64,000 nucleotides of DNA from Palsa-504 sp963847965. GTDB lineage: Bacteria; Actinomycetota; Actinomycetes; Streptosporangiales; Streptosporangiaceae. The DNA is taken from contig CAWKCG010000043.1 in NCBI GenBank assembly GCA_963847965.1, positions 248,001 through 312,000 of the forward strand. Reading direction: 5' to 3'. This document shows, in pieces, positions 8,551-17,731 of this stretch (position 1 is its first letter; every line of letters begins with the position of its first letter). The notes beneath the pieces were generated by a model that made no database searches, was not told the origin of the DNA, and saw only the letters and a list, made by a program, of their open reading frames with translations. Made by a program: the position numbers and the translations under genes.

Positions 8551-9698
8551 GCTAGTCTTGGTCGTACATCGCGGAAGGATTTTACCAATTGGCGGCCGTA
8601 GCGGTCCCAGCCTCCGAAGGATTCGACTTTTCGCCGGGCAGCGGCGCCCATCGCCCGGGCTCGCTCGCTGTCGGACAATAGGCAGTCCATCGCTTCGGCA
8701 AGAGCCTGCGCATCCGGGGGAGACGGTACTATGATGCCCTCCACACCGTCGGTAATGAGTTCTCGGACCCCAGTAGCCTCTGTGGCAATGACTGGTAGAC
8801 CACACGCCATGGCCTGAGCGATCGCTAGGCTCAAGCCCTCCTGGACCGATGCGAGTACGAATACTGACGCCCGTTGCAGCTCATCGATTACGCGGCTACG
8901 GCTGACCGGTCCAGTTGTTCGCACACCCGGCTGATCCAGCCGAAGGCGCTTGTACCACCCCGGCGTAACTGTGCCGACAAGGGTGAGGCTAGTATTCTGT
9001 ACGCTCAGCATGCGGAATGCGTCGAGCAAGTGAGTATGGCCCTTCTGTAGGCCCACCGTGGCCACAGAAACGACGGCGCCAGGGCAGCGCTCTGAGGTTG
9101 GCACCGAGAATGCTGAGACATCGACGCCGTAGGGGATCTTGACAACCCGCTCAGCGTCGACGCCTCGCCGGATGAACGACTGACGGGCCGACTCTGACGG
9201 GACAAGGATGCGGTCGGCCAATCGATACTCGCGCAACTCTCGCTCTATCATGAAGGCATCGAAGTGCTCTCTAGGAGCACCAATTCGGTCCGCTTCCTCA
9301 TCCAACATGCGCTTTTGTTCAAGTATGTGCCATGAACCTCGATCGCAGAAGACGGTTATGCCGCGGGCGCATGCCCGTGAAAGCGTCTCCGTGGCAAACC
9401 CAGACAGGCCGTTGACCACGGTTGGTTCACCGAGGTGCGACGAGGCCCAGCGATCGAAGTCCCGGACCACTGCGCGGTTTAGTACCGGGTCGGTGCGGCG
9501 CCCTGCACGACGAGCAACGCGCCGAAAAGCGCTCCATCGAAGCCGCGCACTAACCATTTCTCCTGGTAGGCCGACACGACTGCGCGGAACGGCCGTAACC
9601 ATGCGTTCGAGGACCCCTGCCTGGTACAGCTGACGAGCTTGATCGACCATATGGAATGGGTACGCGCTGAGGACGGTGACTTTCAAATTGTCATTCAT
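8547..9698 (-). CDS. GT4-family glycosyltransferase
   Basis: The protein has 383 residues. The N-terminal part (LSAYPFHMVDQARQLYQAG, then CDRGSWHILEQ) and the C-terminal donor part (SVFVLASVQEGLSLAIAQAM, then ACGLPVIATEATG) form a complete GT-B enzyme with the EX7E glutamates in QEGLSLAIAQ. The ATG at 9698 overlaps the stop of the flippase gene in ATGA form and the gene's own stop overlaps the next start, so three genes are coupled. GC content is nearer to the host average than that of the two most distal transferases. The substrate is unknown. Confidence 0.86.
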   Translation of the reverse strand: MNDNLKVTVLSAYPFHMVDQARQLYQAGVLERMVTAVPRSRVGLPGEMVSARLRWSAFRRVARRAGRRTDPVLNRAVVRDFDRWASSHLGEPTVVNGLSGFATETLSRACARGITVFCDRGSWHILEQKRMLDEEADRIGAPREHFDAFMIERELREYRLADRILVPSESARQSFIRRGVDAERVVKIPYGVDVSAFSVPTSERCPGAVVSVATVGLQKGHTHLLDAFRMLSVQNTSLTLVGTVTPGWYKRLRLDQPGVRTTGPVSRSRVIDELQRASVFVLASVQEGLSLAIAQAMACGLPVIATEATGVRELITDGVEGIIVPSPPDAQALAEAMDCLLSDSERARAMGAAARRKVESFGGWDRYGRQLVKSFRDVRPRLA

Positions 9699-11287
9699 GC
9701 CACACCTTGCCGTCTATGACGCCCTCGTTTGCGGAGGGCACTTGGTATCGTCAACGATTTCACGCCTTGTCGTGCATGCCGCCCTTCTTTGGTGAAGGCA
9801 CTTGGTACCAACGATTTAGTAGCCTGCCATGTCGGGATAACGAACAAGTGAATTGGTTGGTGGGTCGAGCGGCTGATGGCGACCACAGTAAACACTGCAA
9901 TCGTCGAATAGCCGAGCAGGGATGCTAGGGCAGCACCAAAGATGCCAAAGAGGCGGAGAAGTACCAGTAGCGATGCGATGGTAACCACGGCCGCCACTAT
10001 CTCAGCAATAAGCACTATCGTTGGGCGCCCGAGGCCTCGCAGTCCCTCCTCGGCGATTCCCGCCCATGCGAGGATGGCGCCAGCTGGGACCAGAACGAGT
10101 GCAGAGGGTATAGCCGGAGCGAAGCTTGATCCGAAGACCAATGGTAGGCCGAATGGCGCTAGCACCGTGAAGACCACAGCGGTCGCCACCGCCACGATCG
10201 CGCCTCCCTGGAGAGCCGTGGCCAGCAGGTGCCCTTGGCGTGCCGTGTCCGTTTCGGCCGATACGTGGGGAAAGAGAACGGCGCCAACAGCTGACAGCAT
10301 GGGAACGACTGCTCCGCTCCAGGAGACCGCGACAACGTATAGACCAAGTATGCGAGCTGGGAGAAAAGCAATGATCAGCAGCTGATCAAATCGGAGATTG
10401 ATGGTCTGCGGAAGCGACGTGAGCGCCGAGGGAATCCCGAAGCGTAGCAACGCTGGTGCTGATCGTACGGCTGGCTTCAAAGGCCCCTGCAATTTTCGTT
10501 TCACGACAATGAAGACGGGAAGACCGCATGCAAGGACTCCTGCTAGGTACCATCGTGAAAGTGGGATTGCACTGGGGTGGCCTAGACACCACGAAACAAT
10601 GAGGATGCACAGCCATGCAAGGCCGGGGGCTATGCGAAGGAGGTTCCATGCGGTGAAGGCCCGGGCCCCTCGCAATGCTCCGTGGGGAATACCGACCACC
10701 GCGAAAATTCCGCCGATCAGAAGGAATGTGCGCGCTGCCGACACAACTTGCCGCGGCTGCGCCGATAGAAGGTATGGCAGTAGAAACCACGCCACAGCAG
10801 CAACTGCCAGAAATGAGAGGAGGCAGATGAGAGTAGCAGTAGAGGTGAGCTGTTTCCCCTTATCGGGTTGGCGTGCAATGAAATAAACTAGCGCCGAGTC
10901 CAGACCGAGCATGGCCAGTGTTCCCAGGAGAAGAGGCCAGGTTTGGATAGCGGTCAGCGCACCTTCCCCCGAAGGCCCCAAAATGCGAGCTGCTATGATT
11001 CCCGTTGCCACTGCAAGCACGGCCAAAGCTATGTTCATGGCAAACGTACTTTGCAGTGCCTGGTTTGAAGAATCCTCCTCTTTTGCCCCCTGACGACAAG
11101 GCGCGTGTGCGGAGGGATAATTTGATCGTGTGTTACTAACTCTCCGGTCGATCCTTGGATCACCCACCTCGCGATCGAGACTGGCGCGATCTGTCTTAAT
11201 TGTTTCTGGACCGATATATTGTCCCGGTTCTACTGTATTCCCTGCGGGCTCCTTGCCGTTCGAGCCAGGCTGGGTCGTTGTCGTCAT
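9695..11287 (-). CDS. Wzx-like polysaccharide flippase (MOP superfamily)
   Basis: From the ATG at 11287 the protein has 530 residues; the frame stays open to 11389, but the extra residues look non-coding and no clear ribosome binding site decides the start. After a polar N-terminal tail of about 80 residues there are 12 or more hydrophobic segments, beginning with ALAVLAVATGIIAARILGPS, the first-helix signature of the polysaccharide transporter family. LVYFIARQ and LRFDQLLIIAFLPARILGLY are also typical. It would move lipid-linked oligosaccharide units across the membrane. The C-terminal tail ends in two imperfect copies of a basic segment of about 16 residues (IPSALRKRGRHRRQGV), which is unusual. 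It is coupled to the next transferase. Confidence 0.84.
   Translation of the reverse strand: MTTTTQPGSNGKEPAGNTVEPGQYIGPETIKTDRASLDREVGDPRIDRRVSNTRSNYPSAHAPCRQGAKEEDSSNQALQSTFAMNIALAVLAVATGIIAARILGPSGEGALTAIQTWPLLLGTLAMLGLDSALVYFIARQPDKGKQLTSTATLICLLSFLAVAAVAWFLLPYLLSAQPRQVVSAARTFLLIGGIFAVVGIPHGALRGARAFTAWNLLRIAPGLAWLCILIVSWCLGHPSAIPLSRWYLAGVLACGLPVFIVVKRKLQGPLKPAVRSAPALLRFGIPSALTSLPQTINLRFDQLLIIAFLPARILGLYVVAVSWSGAVVPMLSAVGAVLFPHVSAETDTARQGHLLATALQGGAIVAVATAVVFTVLAPFGLPLVFGSSFAPAIPSALVLVPAGAILAWAGIAEEGLRGLGRPTIVLIAEIVAAVVTIASLLVLLRLFGIFGAALASLLGYSTIAVFTVVAISRSTHQPIHLFVIPTWQATKSLVPSAFTKEGRHARQGVKSLTIPSALRKRGRHRRQGVA
9703..9823 (+). repeat. Two-unit imperfect tandem repeat inside the flippase 3' end
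   Basis: Units of about 60 and 57 bp share CAC(A/G)CCTTG(C/T)CGT, GGCACTTGGTA and CAACGATTT. In the flippase frame they encode two basic 16-residue segments ending in RQGV. The core GGCACTTGGTAC also occurs once at about 17596, upstream of the CgeB-like gene. Only two units are present, so this is not a CRISPR array. Confidence 0.75.
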
Positions 11288-11537
11288 GCGCACGTGATAC
11301 GACTTCTGCCGCTTGGCTATGGCAGCGTGATTTGCTCCTCGGCAGAGGAAGCGAATATTGGTTATGCCTTGGCTTGCCTGGGCGTGCATCAGGCGGGGTT
11401 CCGGCCCTTTACCACGCTCTTCAGTCGTAGTACGTTGGCGCTGGCTTCATATGGGGTGTTATAGAAAGGCAAGAGAATGATCGCCTCAGCCCTGAAGCGG
11501 ATTGCACCTCCCGTCTGTGCACTGGCGACGTCCATTA

Positions 11538-13718
11538 TCAACGTGGCAGCCACTCGCCCTCCTTTTTGTCGACAGGCCTTGCAAAAGTTGCAGCCTGAAT
11601 TGTTGCCCGCATCGTCCCAAGCATGGCCTGGGTCGGAATGTCGACTCCTCCTGCTACCGCCTGACGGAACGCAGCGGCATACGCTTCGTGCCCCTTGTTC
11701 TGGCGGCCCTTCCAGATCGTCTTGCCATCGATTTCGGCAGACCGGAAGTCCCTGATTACCGCGCGGTGCGGACCCGTTTGGACCTCTATCCACTCTTTAC
11801 CAGCCACTGGCTCAGCGCTGCCGTACGCGATGGCGGCCAGCGAACTGTCGGCGAACCGGAGCGAGACGACGGCATCGTCGCCATGTTGAACTCCCGGTCC
11901 GCCGCCGGGCAGACCGGTCACATCCTCGATCGGTGCCCCGACGAGGGCCTGGGCTGTGTCCACGAAGTGGCATACCTCGCCGAGGAGTCGCCCTCCCAGG
12001 CGGCGGTCACGATACCAGTGCTTATCTGGCACCCGGCCTGCCGCGACCCGATACACCACGAGCTTCGGGGTGGTCACCTCGCTCAGCATCTTGCGGACGG
12101 CGAGGAGGGCGGGAGACCAGCGCCGGTTGAAACCGATTGCGAGCTGACGCCCGGATTCGCGCCACGCCTCCTCGACCTCATCGAGTTCGGCCAGGGTCAT
12201 CGCGAGGGGCTTCTCGCACCAGACATGCCGCCCGGCAGCCAGTGCCCGCGCGGTCAGGTCCGCGTGGGTATCGTGCGGGGTGGCGATCACGACTACCTCG
12301 ACGCCTACGTCACCGATGACCGCGTCCGCGCCGGAGACCGCCTTCTCGAAGCCATGGCGCTCCGCTACCCGGCGGGCGGTCACCCCGCTGGCGGACGCCA
12401 CTGCAACGAATCGATCGAAGCCCGCGGCCCGGAAGGCGGGCAACAGTGTTCCGGTGGAGAACGCCCCGGCCCCAACCCAGCCAATGCCGGGTGACGAGCT
12501 CGCAGCCGGGGGAGCCTTCAGCCGAACCCCGCCGTCCGGCCGGGCACCACCACTCACAACCTTGCCCGGGGATGCTGGGTAGACCAGCCGGATGGCCAGG
12601 TAGGGCTCGGTGCCCCGCTCCATCAGCCGGTAAGCGGCATCCGCTTCCGCAATGTCAAAGGTGTGAGTGACCAGGTCCGAGACCTGGAGCCTGCCACTGG
12701 CCAGCAGGTCGAGGACCGCCTCGAAGTTGCGGCCCTCAGTCCACCGCACCTGGCCGACGGGAAAGTCCACGCCCCAGGCCTCATAGCTCAGCTCGTACCG
12801 GCCGGGACCATAGGACCGGGCGAACCGCAGCGAGAGTTCGCGCTCATAGAACGGGGTGCGGTCCAGCTGAAGCCCGACATCCCCGACAATAACAACGGCG
12901 GCCCGGTCCCGGCACAGCACGGGCACCCGCATCACCGCATCGGAGGACCGGCCTGCAGCGCACACCAGTACGGCGTCCGCCCCCCGGCCGCGGGACCAGC
13001 CGAGCACCTGGTCCGTGGTGGCGTCGCCGCACTCGTCCAGGGCCAGCACTCCCGAGGCGGCCGCAACCTTCCGGGACGGCCCGGCGGGATCGATGCCAGT
13101 CACCTCGCAACCGGCCGCGATGGCTAGGCGTGCGGCCAGCTGGCCGATCAAGCCGAGGCCGAGCACCACCACCTTGGACCCGGGACCCGCATCGGCGAGC
13201 CGCAAGCCGTGCAGCGCGATGGCGGCGATCGTAGTAAAGGCCGCGTCCTGGGCGGGCACGCCGTCGGGAACCTTGGCACAGAGCAGGCCAGGTACCGCCT
13301 GGAACTCGGCATGGTTAGCCTTGCCCGCGCCGCCCGTGGCCACGAGCTGGCCTGGCCACACCCCGGTGACGGCCGGGCCCGCCTCGATCACAATGCCAGC
13401 CGCAGAGTAGCCCAGCGGTAGGTCGCTGGCGAGTCGGCCCTGCACTACCTGCCTGGTGGCGGCCAGCCCATCGGACCGCGCCTTGCGGATCACCTGCCGG
13501 ACCAGGTCCGGCCGAGCCCGCGCCTTCGCGAGCAGGCCCGCTTGAGCGAGTGCGGTGAGTGCGCGCTCGGTGCCGGCTGAGATCACCGACGCGACCGTAC
13601 GCACCAGGACCTCGGTCGCATCCGGCACCGGCGGCGGCACGTCCAGTACAACGACTGGCCCGCCCGAGACTGGCTGGACGATCTGTTTCACACGGCTCTC
13701 CAGGTCGTAACGAGGCAT
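11538..13718 (-). CDS. Bi-domain oxidoreductase: zinc-type alcohol dehydrogenase fused to Gfo/Idh/MocA dehydrogenase
   Basis: From the ATG at 13718 (MPRYDLESRVKQIVQ) the protein has 726 residues. The N-terminal part, to about residue 370, is an MDR-type dehydrogenase with GYSAAGIVIEAGPAVTGVWP and the Rossmann motif VVLGLGLIGQLAARLA. The C-terminal part (about 405-726) is a Gfo/Idh/MocA oxidoreductase with WVGAGAFSTGTLLPAFRAAG, VVIATPHDTHADL, HVWCEKPLA (catalytic EKP) and FNRRWSPAL. Such fusions are common in surface-glycan clusters next to heparinase-family genes, where they probably oxidise or reduce a sugar. The metal-ligand pattern of classical zinc dehydrogenases is not obvious. The 5' part overlaps the upstream heparinase frame by about 400 bp. 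Confidence 0.85.
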   Translation of the reverse strand: MPRYDLESRVKQIVQPVSGGPVVVLDVPPPVPDATEVLVRTVASVISAGTERALTALAQAGLLAKARARPDLVRQVIRKARSDGLAATRQVVQGRLASDLPLGYSAAGIVIEAGPAVTGVWPGQLVATGGAGKANHAEFQAVPGLLCAKVPDGVPAQDAAFTTIAAIALHGLRLADAGPGSKVVVLGLGLIGQLAARLAIAAGCEVTGIDPAGPSRKVAAASGVLALDECGDATTDQVLGWSRGRGADAVLVCAAGRSSDAVMRVPVLCRDRAAVVIVGDVGLQLDRTPFYERELSLRFARSYGPGRYELSYEAWGVDFPVGQVRWTEGRNFEAVLDLLASGRLQVSDLVTHTFDIAEADAAYRLMERGTEPYLAIRLVYPASPGKVVSGGARPDGGVRLKAPPAASSSPGIGWVGAGAFSTGTLLPAFRAAGFDRFVAVASASGVTARRVAERHGFEKAVSGADAVIGDVGVEVVVIATPHDTHADLTARALAAGRHVWCEKPLAMTLAELDEVEEAWRESGRQLAIGFNRRWSPALLAVRKMLSEVTTPKLVVYRVAAGRVPDKHWYRDRRLGGRLLGEVCHFVDTAQALVGAPIEDVTGLPGGGPGVQHGDDAVVSLRFADSSLAAIAYGSAEPVAGKEWIEVQTGPHRAVIRDFRSAEIDGKTIWKGRQNKGHEAYAAAFRQAVAGGVDIPTQAMLGTMRATIQAATFARPVDKKEGEWLPR

Positions 13719-15552
13719 TTGCGCTAGCTGCCGCCTTAGCGCTGACGGCAGTGTTCGTGCCGGGAGCGGCGTTAGTGCTCGATGTTGTCGTGATGCCAAT
13801 GGCTGAACGGCTCCCGGCGGCCAGCTGGCGATCCGTAACCTTCCGCCAGCCGGTGCTGATCAGCTGCGGCAGGGTTGAATAGATGGTGCAGGTCAGCACC
13901 GGCGCCTCGACCGTGCGCTGGAATCCGATGGCGATCAGGCCGGACTCGGCGGCCAGCGTGATGGGGGCATTCGCCGTGACGCTGACCCGGAACCTGCCTC
14001 CGCCCGGCCAGGTGACCACGGCCCCACCGGAGACCAGCCGCAGCACCGATCCGGGCGCGAAGTGCCAGCGGACGACGCTCGTGTGCGATCCAGAGCCAAG
14101 GACCATGTCCTCGACCTGGAGCCCGGCCTCGCTCAGCGACCAGCGGCGGCGGTGCCACGGATGGCCGGGTAGCTTCCGGTATCCGTCATGCGCGGCCTCG
14201 ACGCTCAGCACACCCTGGTCAGCCTGAGTGAAGACATTGCTCACCCGGGCCCGGCGGCCGGCCCGGAACGCCCCCCACACCTCGGTCGAGTTAGCGCCGT
14301 CCACCTCGACGGTGTTGTGCGCCGCGGTGGACCGCTCGTGACCGCGTGTCGGGCCGAGCGCATAGGTCGACGTGCCGGTGTCCACTAGCAGCGGTACGCC
14401 ATCCACGTGAAGCAAGCAGCTCAACGTGTCGGCATGGGCGTGCGCCGGCAGCTCGTCCGGGCAGGGCGCTCCGACGTCGGCCAGCAGGTGCCAGCCGCCC
14501 ACTGCCGCCCGTACCAACCCGCTGTCCGGCATGACCTGCAACGGCTCAGTACCGGACGGTTCTGCCCGCAGGGCGGCTAGCAGCCCAGCGCTGACCGGAT
14601 AGCCGTCGTTAAGCAGCGGCACCTGCCCGTCCGGAGATAGCACGCAGCCCAGCCAGTAGCGCATTCGCTGGATCGCCGTTAGCAGCTCCGGCCCGGGCTG
14701 GCGCTCGGTGGCCCGCAGCAAGCCCGAGATGTCGATCAGATCCGCGAGCACCTGACAGTGATAGGCGGGCGCCCGCTCGTAATGTCCTCCGTCGTCGAGC
14801 ACCTGCACCGCGAGCTGCCGGACCAGCCGGTCCAGTGCCCAATCGAGCAACCGCTCGTCGGCGAAGAATACAGCCAACCCGGCTAGCGCCTTGAGGTCCT
14901 TGATCAGGTGGTTGCCGCCAACGTCGACTTCCAGGTTTCGGCGCAGGAAGCCGACATGGGTGGCGAGGCTGGCGAGAAAGGGGCCTTCGATCTTGCTGTC
15001 CGCCACGAGCGGCCGGTACAGCCCGCAGAACGACCAGGCGCGCAGGGCCGATGGATACGGCAGCCATGCATCACCCCGGCCGACCGTTACGGACTCCTGC
15101 CACGACCGCCACAGCACCGCGAACAAGTCCTGGGCCGCCGACCGGCCCGGCTCGCCGGTCAGCGTCCAGGCCCAGTCCCAGTAGTGCAGGTGGAACCGCC
15201 ACAGCCGCGGCGCGCTGACCTGAGCCCAGTCGGCCTGCCAGTAGCCGTCGTCCCCGTACTGGTGCCGAGGCGGAAGGCCCAGGACCTTAGAAATTCCGAG
15301 CAGCGTGATGCGGCCGGACCGGAGCCCACCTAGTTCGGGCCGACGCCGCCAGACCCGTCCGTCTATTGGGCGGAACCGGGCAGGCCAGCCGACTGCGGAT
15401 GCCGGGTCAGTGCCGGCCAGCAGCCAGCGGCCCGCCAGCCGGGAATGCCGCAGCAACGACCGCTGCGCGCGGAGCCTGGCCCGCTGTGTGACCTGGCCAG
15501 GCTGCAGTAGGGCCGCGGTTCTAACGAGTGCCCTCAGCTCACCGACGGTCAT
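13315..15552 (-). CDS. Heparinase II/III-family protein with an overlong C-terminal extension
   Basis: The family match spans roughly residues 1-590 of 745: an alpha-helical N-terminal toroid (WRFHLHYWDWAWTL, GGNHLIKDLKALAGLAVFF with the conserved GGNHL, HYERAPAYHCQVL) followed by a beta-sandwich region (PAHAHADTLSCLLHVDGVPL, then TSTYA and AAHNTVEVDG). Family members eliminate or epimerise uronic-acid residues; here a glycan-modifying role is inferred from context. The last 155 residues are low complexity or out of frame over the next gene, so the natural stop may have been lost. The GTG or ATG at 15552 overlaps the epimerase stop. Confidence 0.82.
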   Translation of the reverse strand: MTVGELRALVRTAALLQPGQVTQRARLRAQRSLLRHSRLAGRWLLAGTDPASAVGWPARFRPIDGRVWRRRPELGGLRSGRITLLGISKVLGLPPRHQYGDDGYWQADWAQVSAPRLWRFHLHYWDWAWTLTGEPGRSAAQDLFAVLWRSWQESVTVGRGDAWLPYPSALRAWSFCGLYRPLVADSKIEGPFLASLATHVGFLRRNLEVDVGGNHLIKDLKALAGLAVFFADERLLDWALDRLVRQLAVQVLDDGGHYERAPAYHCQVLADLIDISGLLRATERQPGPELLTAIQRMRYWLGCVLSPDGQVPLLNDGYPVSAGLLAALRAEPSGTEPLQVMPDSGLVRAAVGGWHLLADVGAPCPDELPAHAHADTLSCLLHVDGVPLLVDTGTSTYALGPTRGHERSTAAHNTVEVDGANSTEVWGAFRAGRRARVSNVFTQADQGVLSVEAAHDGYRKLPGHPWHRRRWSLSEAGLQVEDMVLGSGSHTSVVRWHFAPGSVLRLVSGGAVVTWPGGGRFRVSVTANAPITLAAESGLIAIGFQRTVEAPVLTCTIYSTLPQLISTGWRKVTDRQLAAGSRSAIGITTTSSTNAAPGTNTAVSAKAAASANASLRPGEPCETDRPASLGRASRCTGRAAAGAGCDRGPGAYGRVGDLSRHRARTHRTRSSGPAREGAGSAGPGPAGDPQGAVRWAGRHQAGSAGPTRQRPTAGLLCGWHCDRGGPGRHRGVARPARGHGRRGQG

Positions 15553-16427
15553 CGGGCAAGCCCTAGGGCATGGGCCTCGGCGAGAATGCCGTCGGCGAAC
15601 GGGCGGGGGGCGTAGCCAAGGTCGCGGACGGCATCATCGATGGCAAACGCCTTGTCCTCGGCCAGCCGTTGCAACTGCTCCGCGCTGATCGGGAAGCGAC
15701 GGCCGAGCCGTTCGTAGCAGCGTGCGGCTGTCACGGCCGCGACAAGCGGCACCGGCACGAACCGGGCGCGGCTGTTCACCGCGTGGGCGGAAATCTGCAA
15801 CAGGTCGGCGAACATCAACGGCATCGGGCCAGCCACGTCGTAAATGGTGCCTGCTGCGGCGGGCCGCTCCAGGGCGGCCAGCACCGCCCCGGCCAGGTCC
15901 GCCACGTGGACCGGCTGCTGGAGATGCTGCCCCCCGCCGGGTACCGGCACCACTAGGACGCGGTGGAGCACGGTGAGCAGTCGGGACAGATTGCGGTCCT
16001 CGGGCGCGCCGTAGATCATGGTGGGCCGCAGGATTGTCCACTTCATCCCGGACTGCAGGATCAGCTGCTCGGCGTCCAGCCTGACTTGCTTCGTACGCGC
16101 CGACAGGCTCGTCGTTACGGCGGTCGTCGAGATAAAGACGCCGCGGCTAATGCCTGCCACGCGGGCCGCCTCCACAATCGCGGGGGCATGGCCGAAGCCG
16201 AGCGAGGCAAGATTGACTAGGGCGTCGCAACACGCCGCCGCGAATACCTCACCGAGCCCCACCGACTCGCCGAGATCACCGCGGGCAGGCTCCGCGCCGC
16301 GGTCGGCCACGATGCGGGCCGCCGCGTCGCTGCGTGCCAGGGCGACGCAGTGGTATCCGCGCCGGGTGGCCTCGGCCAGCACGTATCCGCCAAGGAAGCC
16401 GCTGCCTCCCGTGACCAGCACTCTCAT
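15549..16427 (-). CDS. NAD-dependent epimerase/dehydratase (extended or atypical SDR)
   Basis: The 292-residue protein starts MRVLVTGGSGFLGGYVLAEA, a clear NAD(P)-binding site. STTAVTTSLSARTK occupies the catalytic Ser region, but the usual Tyr-x3-Lys is not evident, so this may be an atypical SDR (NmrA-like or complex-I subunit-like). RPTMIYGAPEDRNLSRLL and VHVADLAGAVLAAL are conserved C-terminal SDR segments. It sits between the methyltransferase (58-bp gap) and the heparinase gene (4-bp overlap) and probably modifies a nucleotide sugar or glycan precursor in the same pathway. The exact reaction is unknown. Confidence 0.8.
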   Translation of the reverse strand: MRVLVTGGSGFLGGYVLAEATRRGYHCVALARSDAAARIVADRGAEPARGDLGESVGLGEVFAAACCDALVNLASLGFGHAPAIVEAARVAGISRGVFISTTAVTTSLSARTKQVRLDAEQLILQSGMKWTILRPTMIYGAPEDRNLSRLLTVLHRVLVVPVPGGGQHLQQPVHVADLAGAVLAALERPAAAGTIYDVAGPMPLMFADLLQISAHAVNSRARFVPVPLVAAVTAARCYERLGRRFPISAEQLQRLAEDKAFAIDDAVRDLGYAPRPFADGILAEAHALGLAR

Positions 16428-16485
16428 CGCGGCCTTCCATCCGCCACTTCTACAGACGCATCGGTCGCCTTGGCGGTGCCGTGCA

Positions 16486-17235
16486 TCATCTTTCCGTCGG
16501 GTTCACATGATCTGCGCCCTTGTGGGCCACGAACGTCAGGTTCTGGGTGACAATGTGGCCGCGCAGCATTCCTGTCTCGGCGGCTAGGGCGATCCGGTAG
16601 CAGGCGCTTACCACCTGCCAGGTCATGACGCGCGCCGCACTGACCAGCCCGTGCGCGACCGGTGGGGAAGAGCGTGCGAGGACTGAGTTGAAGCCGGCCG
16701 CGAGGGCGAGCTGACGGATGCTGCGCGCGGTGAACGACGTCTGATGCGTGAAGTCCCCGTCGCGGATATGCCCCCCGAGCGGGCTGACGGCGTTTGGGAC
16801 CCGGCCCACGAAGACGCCGCCGGGCGCCAACGCCGCAGCCACGTCATCGAACGTCCGGAGAACCTCGGGCTTAGTGAAGTGCTCCAGCAGGTCGGTGGCC
16901 GTAACCGCGGCATAGTGACCAGGTTGCGCGGCGAGGACGGCCCGGAAGTCCCCCTGGCAGACCCGAGCCACGCCTGCCGCTCGGGCGAGTGCCGTCTGTT
17001 CAGGACTGATGTCAACGCCCTCTGCGTCAAAGCCGTCCGCCTCTAGTAGCCGGACCAACTCGCCGCGCCCGCAGCCGATGTCCACAACGGGGCCGGCTGC
17101 GGGCGGCGGCAGTAGGGGCCGAAGATCGCGGCGGTACACGAGAGCAGCCGCGTTGTCTCCACCGCGACCCGCATGCTGTGAGGCGTAGGCCTCGTAAAGC
17201 CGACTGCGCAGGTCGGTCAGGCTAGCGTCGATCAC
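16486..17235 (-). CDS. Class I SAM-dependent methyltransferase
   Basis: The 249-residue protein contains VVDIGCGRGELVRLLEADGF (motif I, SAM binding), AEGVDISPEQTALAR (acidic loop) and TATDLLEHFTKPEVLRTFDD (motif II region), followed by ALAPGGVFVGRVPNAVSPLG. This is the Methyltransf_11/23 arrangement used for sugar or glycan O-methylation. It is the first gene of the long minus-strand glycan operon. The upstream spacer of about 500 bp separates it from the divergent CgeB-like gene and must carry its promoter. The acceptor is unknown. Confidence 0.84.
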   Translation of the reverse strand: MIDASLTDLRSRLYEAYASQHAGRGGDNAAALVYRRDLRPLLPPPAAGPVVDIGCGRGELVRLLEADGFDAEGVDISPEQTALARAAGVARVCQGDFRAVLAAQPGHYAAVTATDLLEHFTKPEVLRTFDDVAAALAPGGVFVGRVPNAVSPLGGHIRDGDFTHQTSFTARSIRQLALAAGFNSVLARSSPPVAHGLVSAARVMTWQVVSACYRIALAAETGMLRGHIVTQNLTFVAHKGADHVNPTER

Positions 17236-17614
17236 ATTAGGATACTAGTCAAATACTCTCTGTAAGAAAAATCCTAATGCACGCACTCAGTCATTGATCA
17301 TCCGCGGGTCTGTCGACCGTTCAGTTCCCGCACGAGCAACTCACCGGGCAGATTCGCTGATGGCTACCGTATTTCGGTGGTGCGTCGGCCACCGCACTCG
17401 CTCATCGGGTGGGTAGCCACCGTCTCATGACCCCTTGCCCTAATTGTGTACATGTCGAAATAATCAGCATATCGCGCAAATGTACCTATGTAAGCTGATC
17501 TCTCGTAGATTTACCGATATTTCGTATATTTCTTTGCGGCGCAGCTGGTTACGAGTTATGATTATTGAATGTCCCCCGTCCGCGAAGGCAAGGCAGGCAC
17601 TTGGTACGCTGACA
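17236..17614. other. AT-rich divergent spacer
   Basis: No coding sequence is supported. The stretch 17236-17280 (TACTAGTCAAATACTC followed by an AAAAAT run) is a plausible promoter region for the minus-strand methyltransferase operon. 17440-17580 is strongly AT-rich compared with the genome average. One copy of GGCACTTGGTAC lies near 17596. Confidence 0.35.
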
Positions 17615-17731
17615 GTGCGGTTAGTCGAGGTAAAGGCTAACGTCGTCTGCAGGTACTATCAGTGAATAGGCCCGTCTTCTAACTCGTCGGCGCCGGTTCA
17701 GAACCAAGCATCGCACTGGGGGAATTGCCCG
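17615..17731 (+). promoter_or_regulatory. Shared glycan-gene leader, copy 1 (divergent copy)
   Basis: TAGTC at 17622 and CTGGGGGAAT at 17716 are 94 bp apart, with GGTACTA between them. The same arrangement with 94-96 bp spacing precedes the genes at 20236, 23653 and 26465 on the other strand. Here the G-run also serves as the ribosome binding site of the ATG at 17732. This copy is the most diverged of the four. Confidence 0.5.

Noticed and set aside
9703..9823. Possible CRISPR repeats
   Set aside because: Only two degenerate units, no spacers, and the sequence is the coding end of the flippase. No CRISPR array or cas gene was seen anywhere in the window.
13856..14158. Alternative frames inside the heparinase gene
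   Set aside because: No domain similarity and they conflict with the strong beta-sandwich match.
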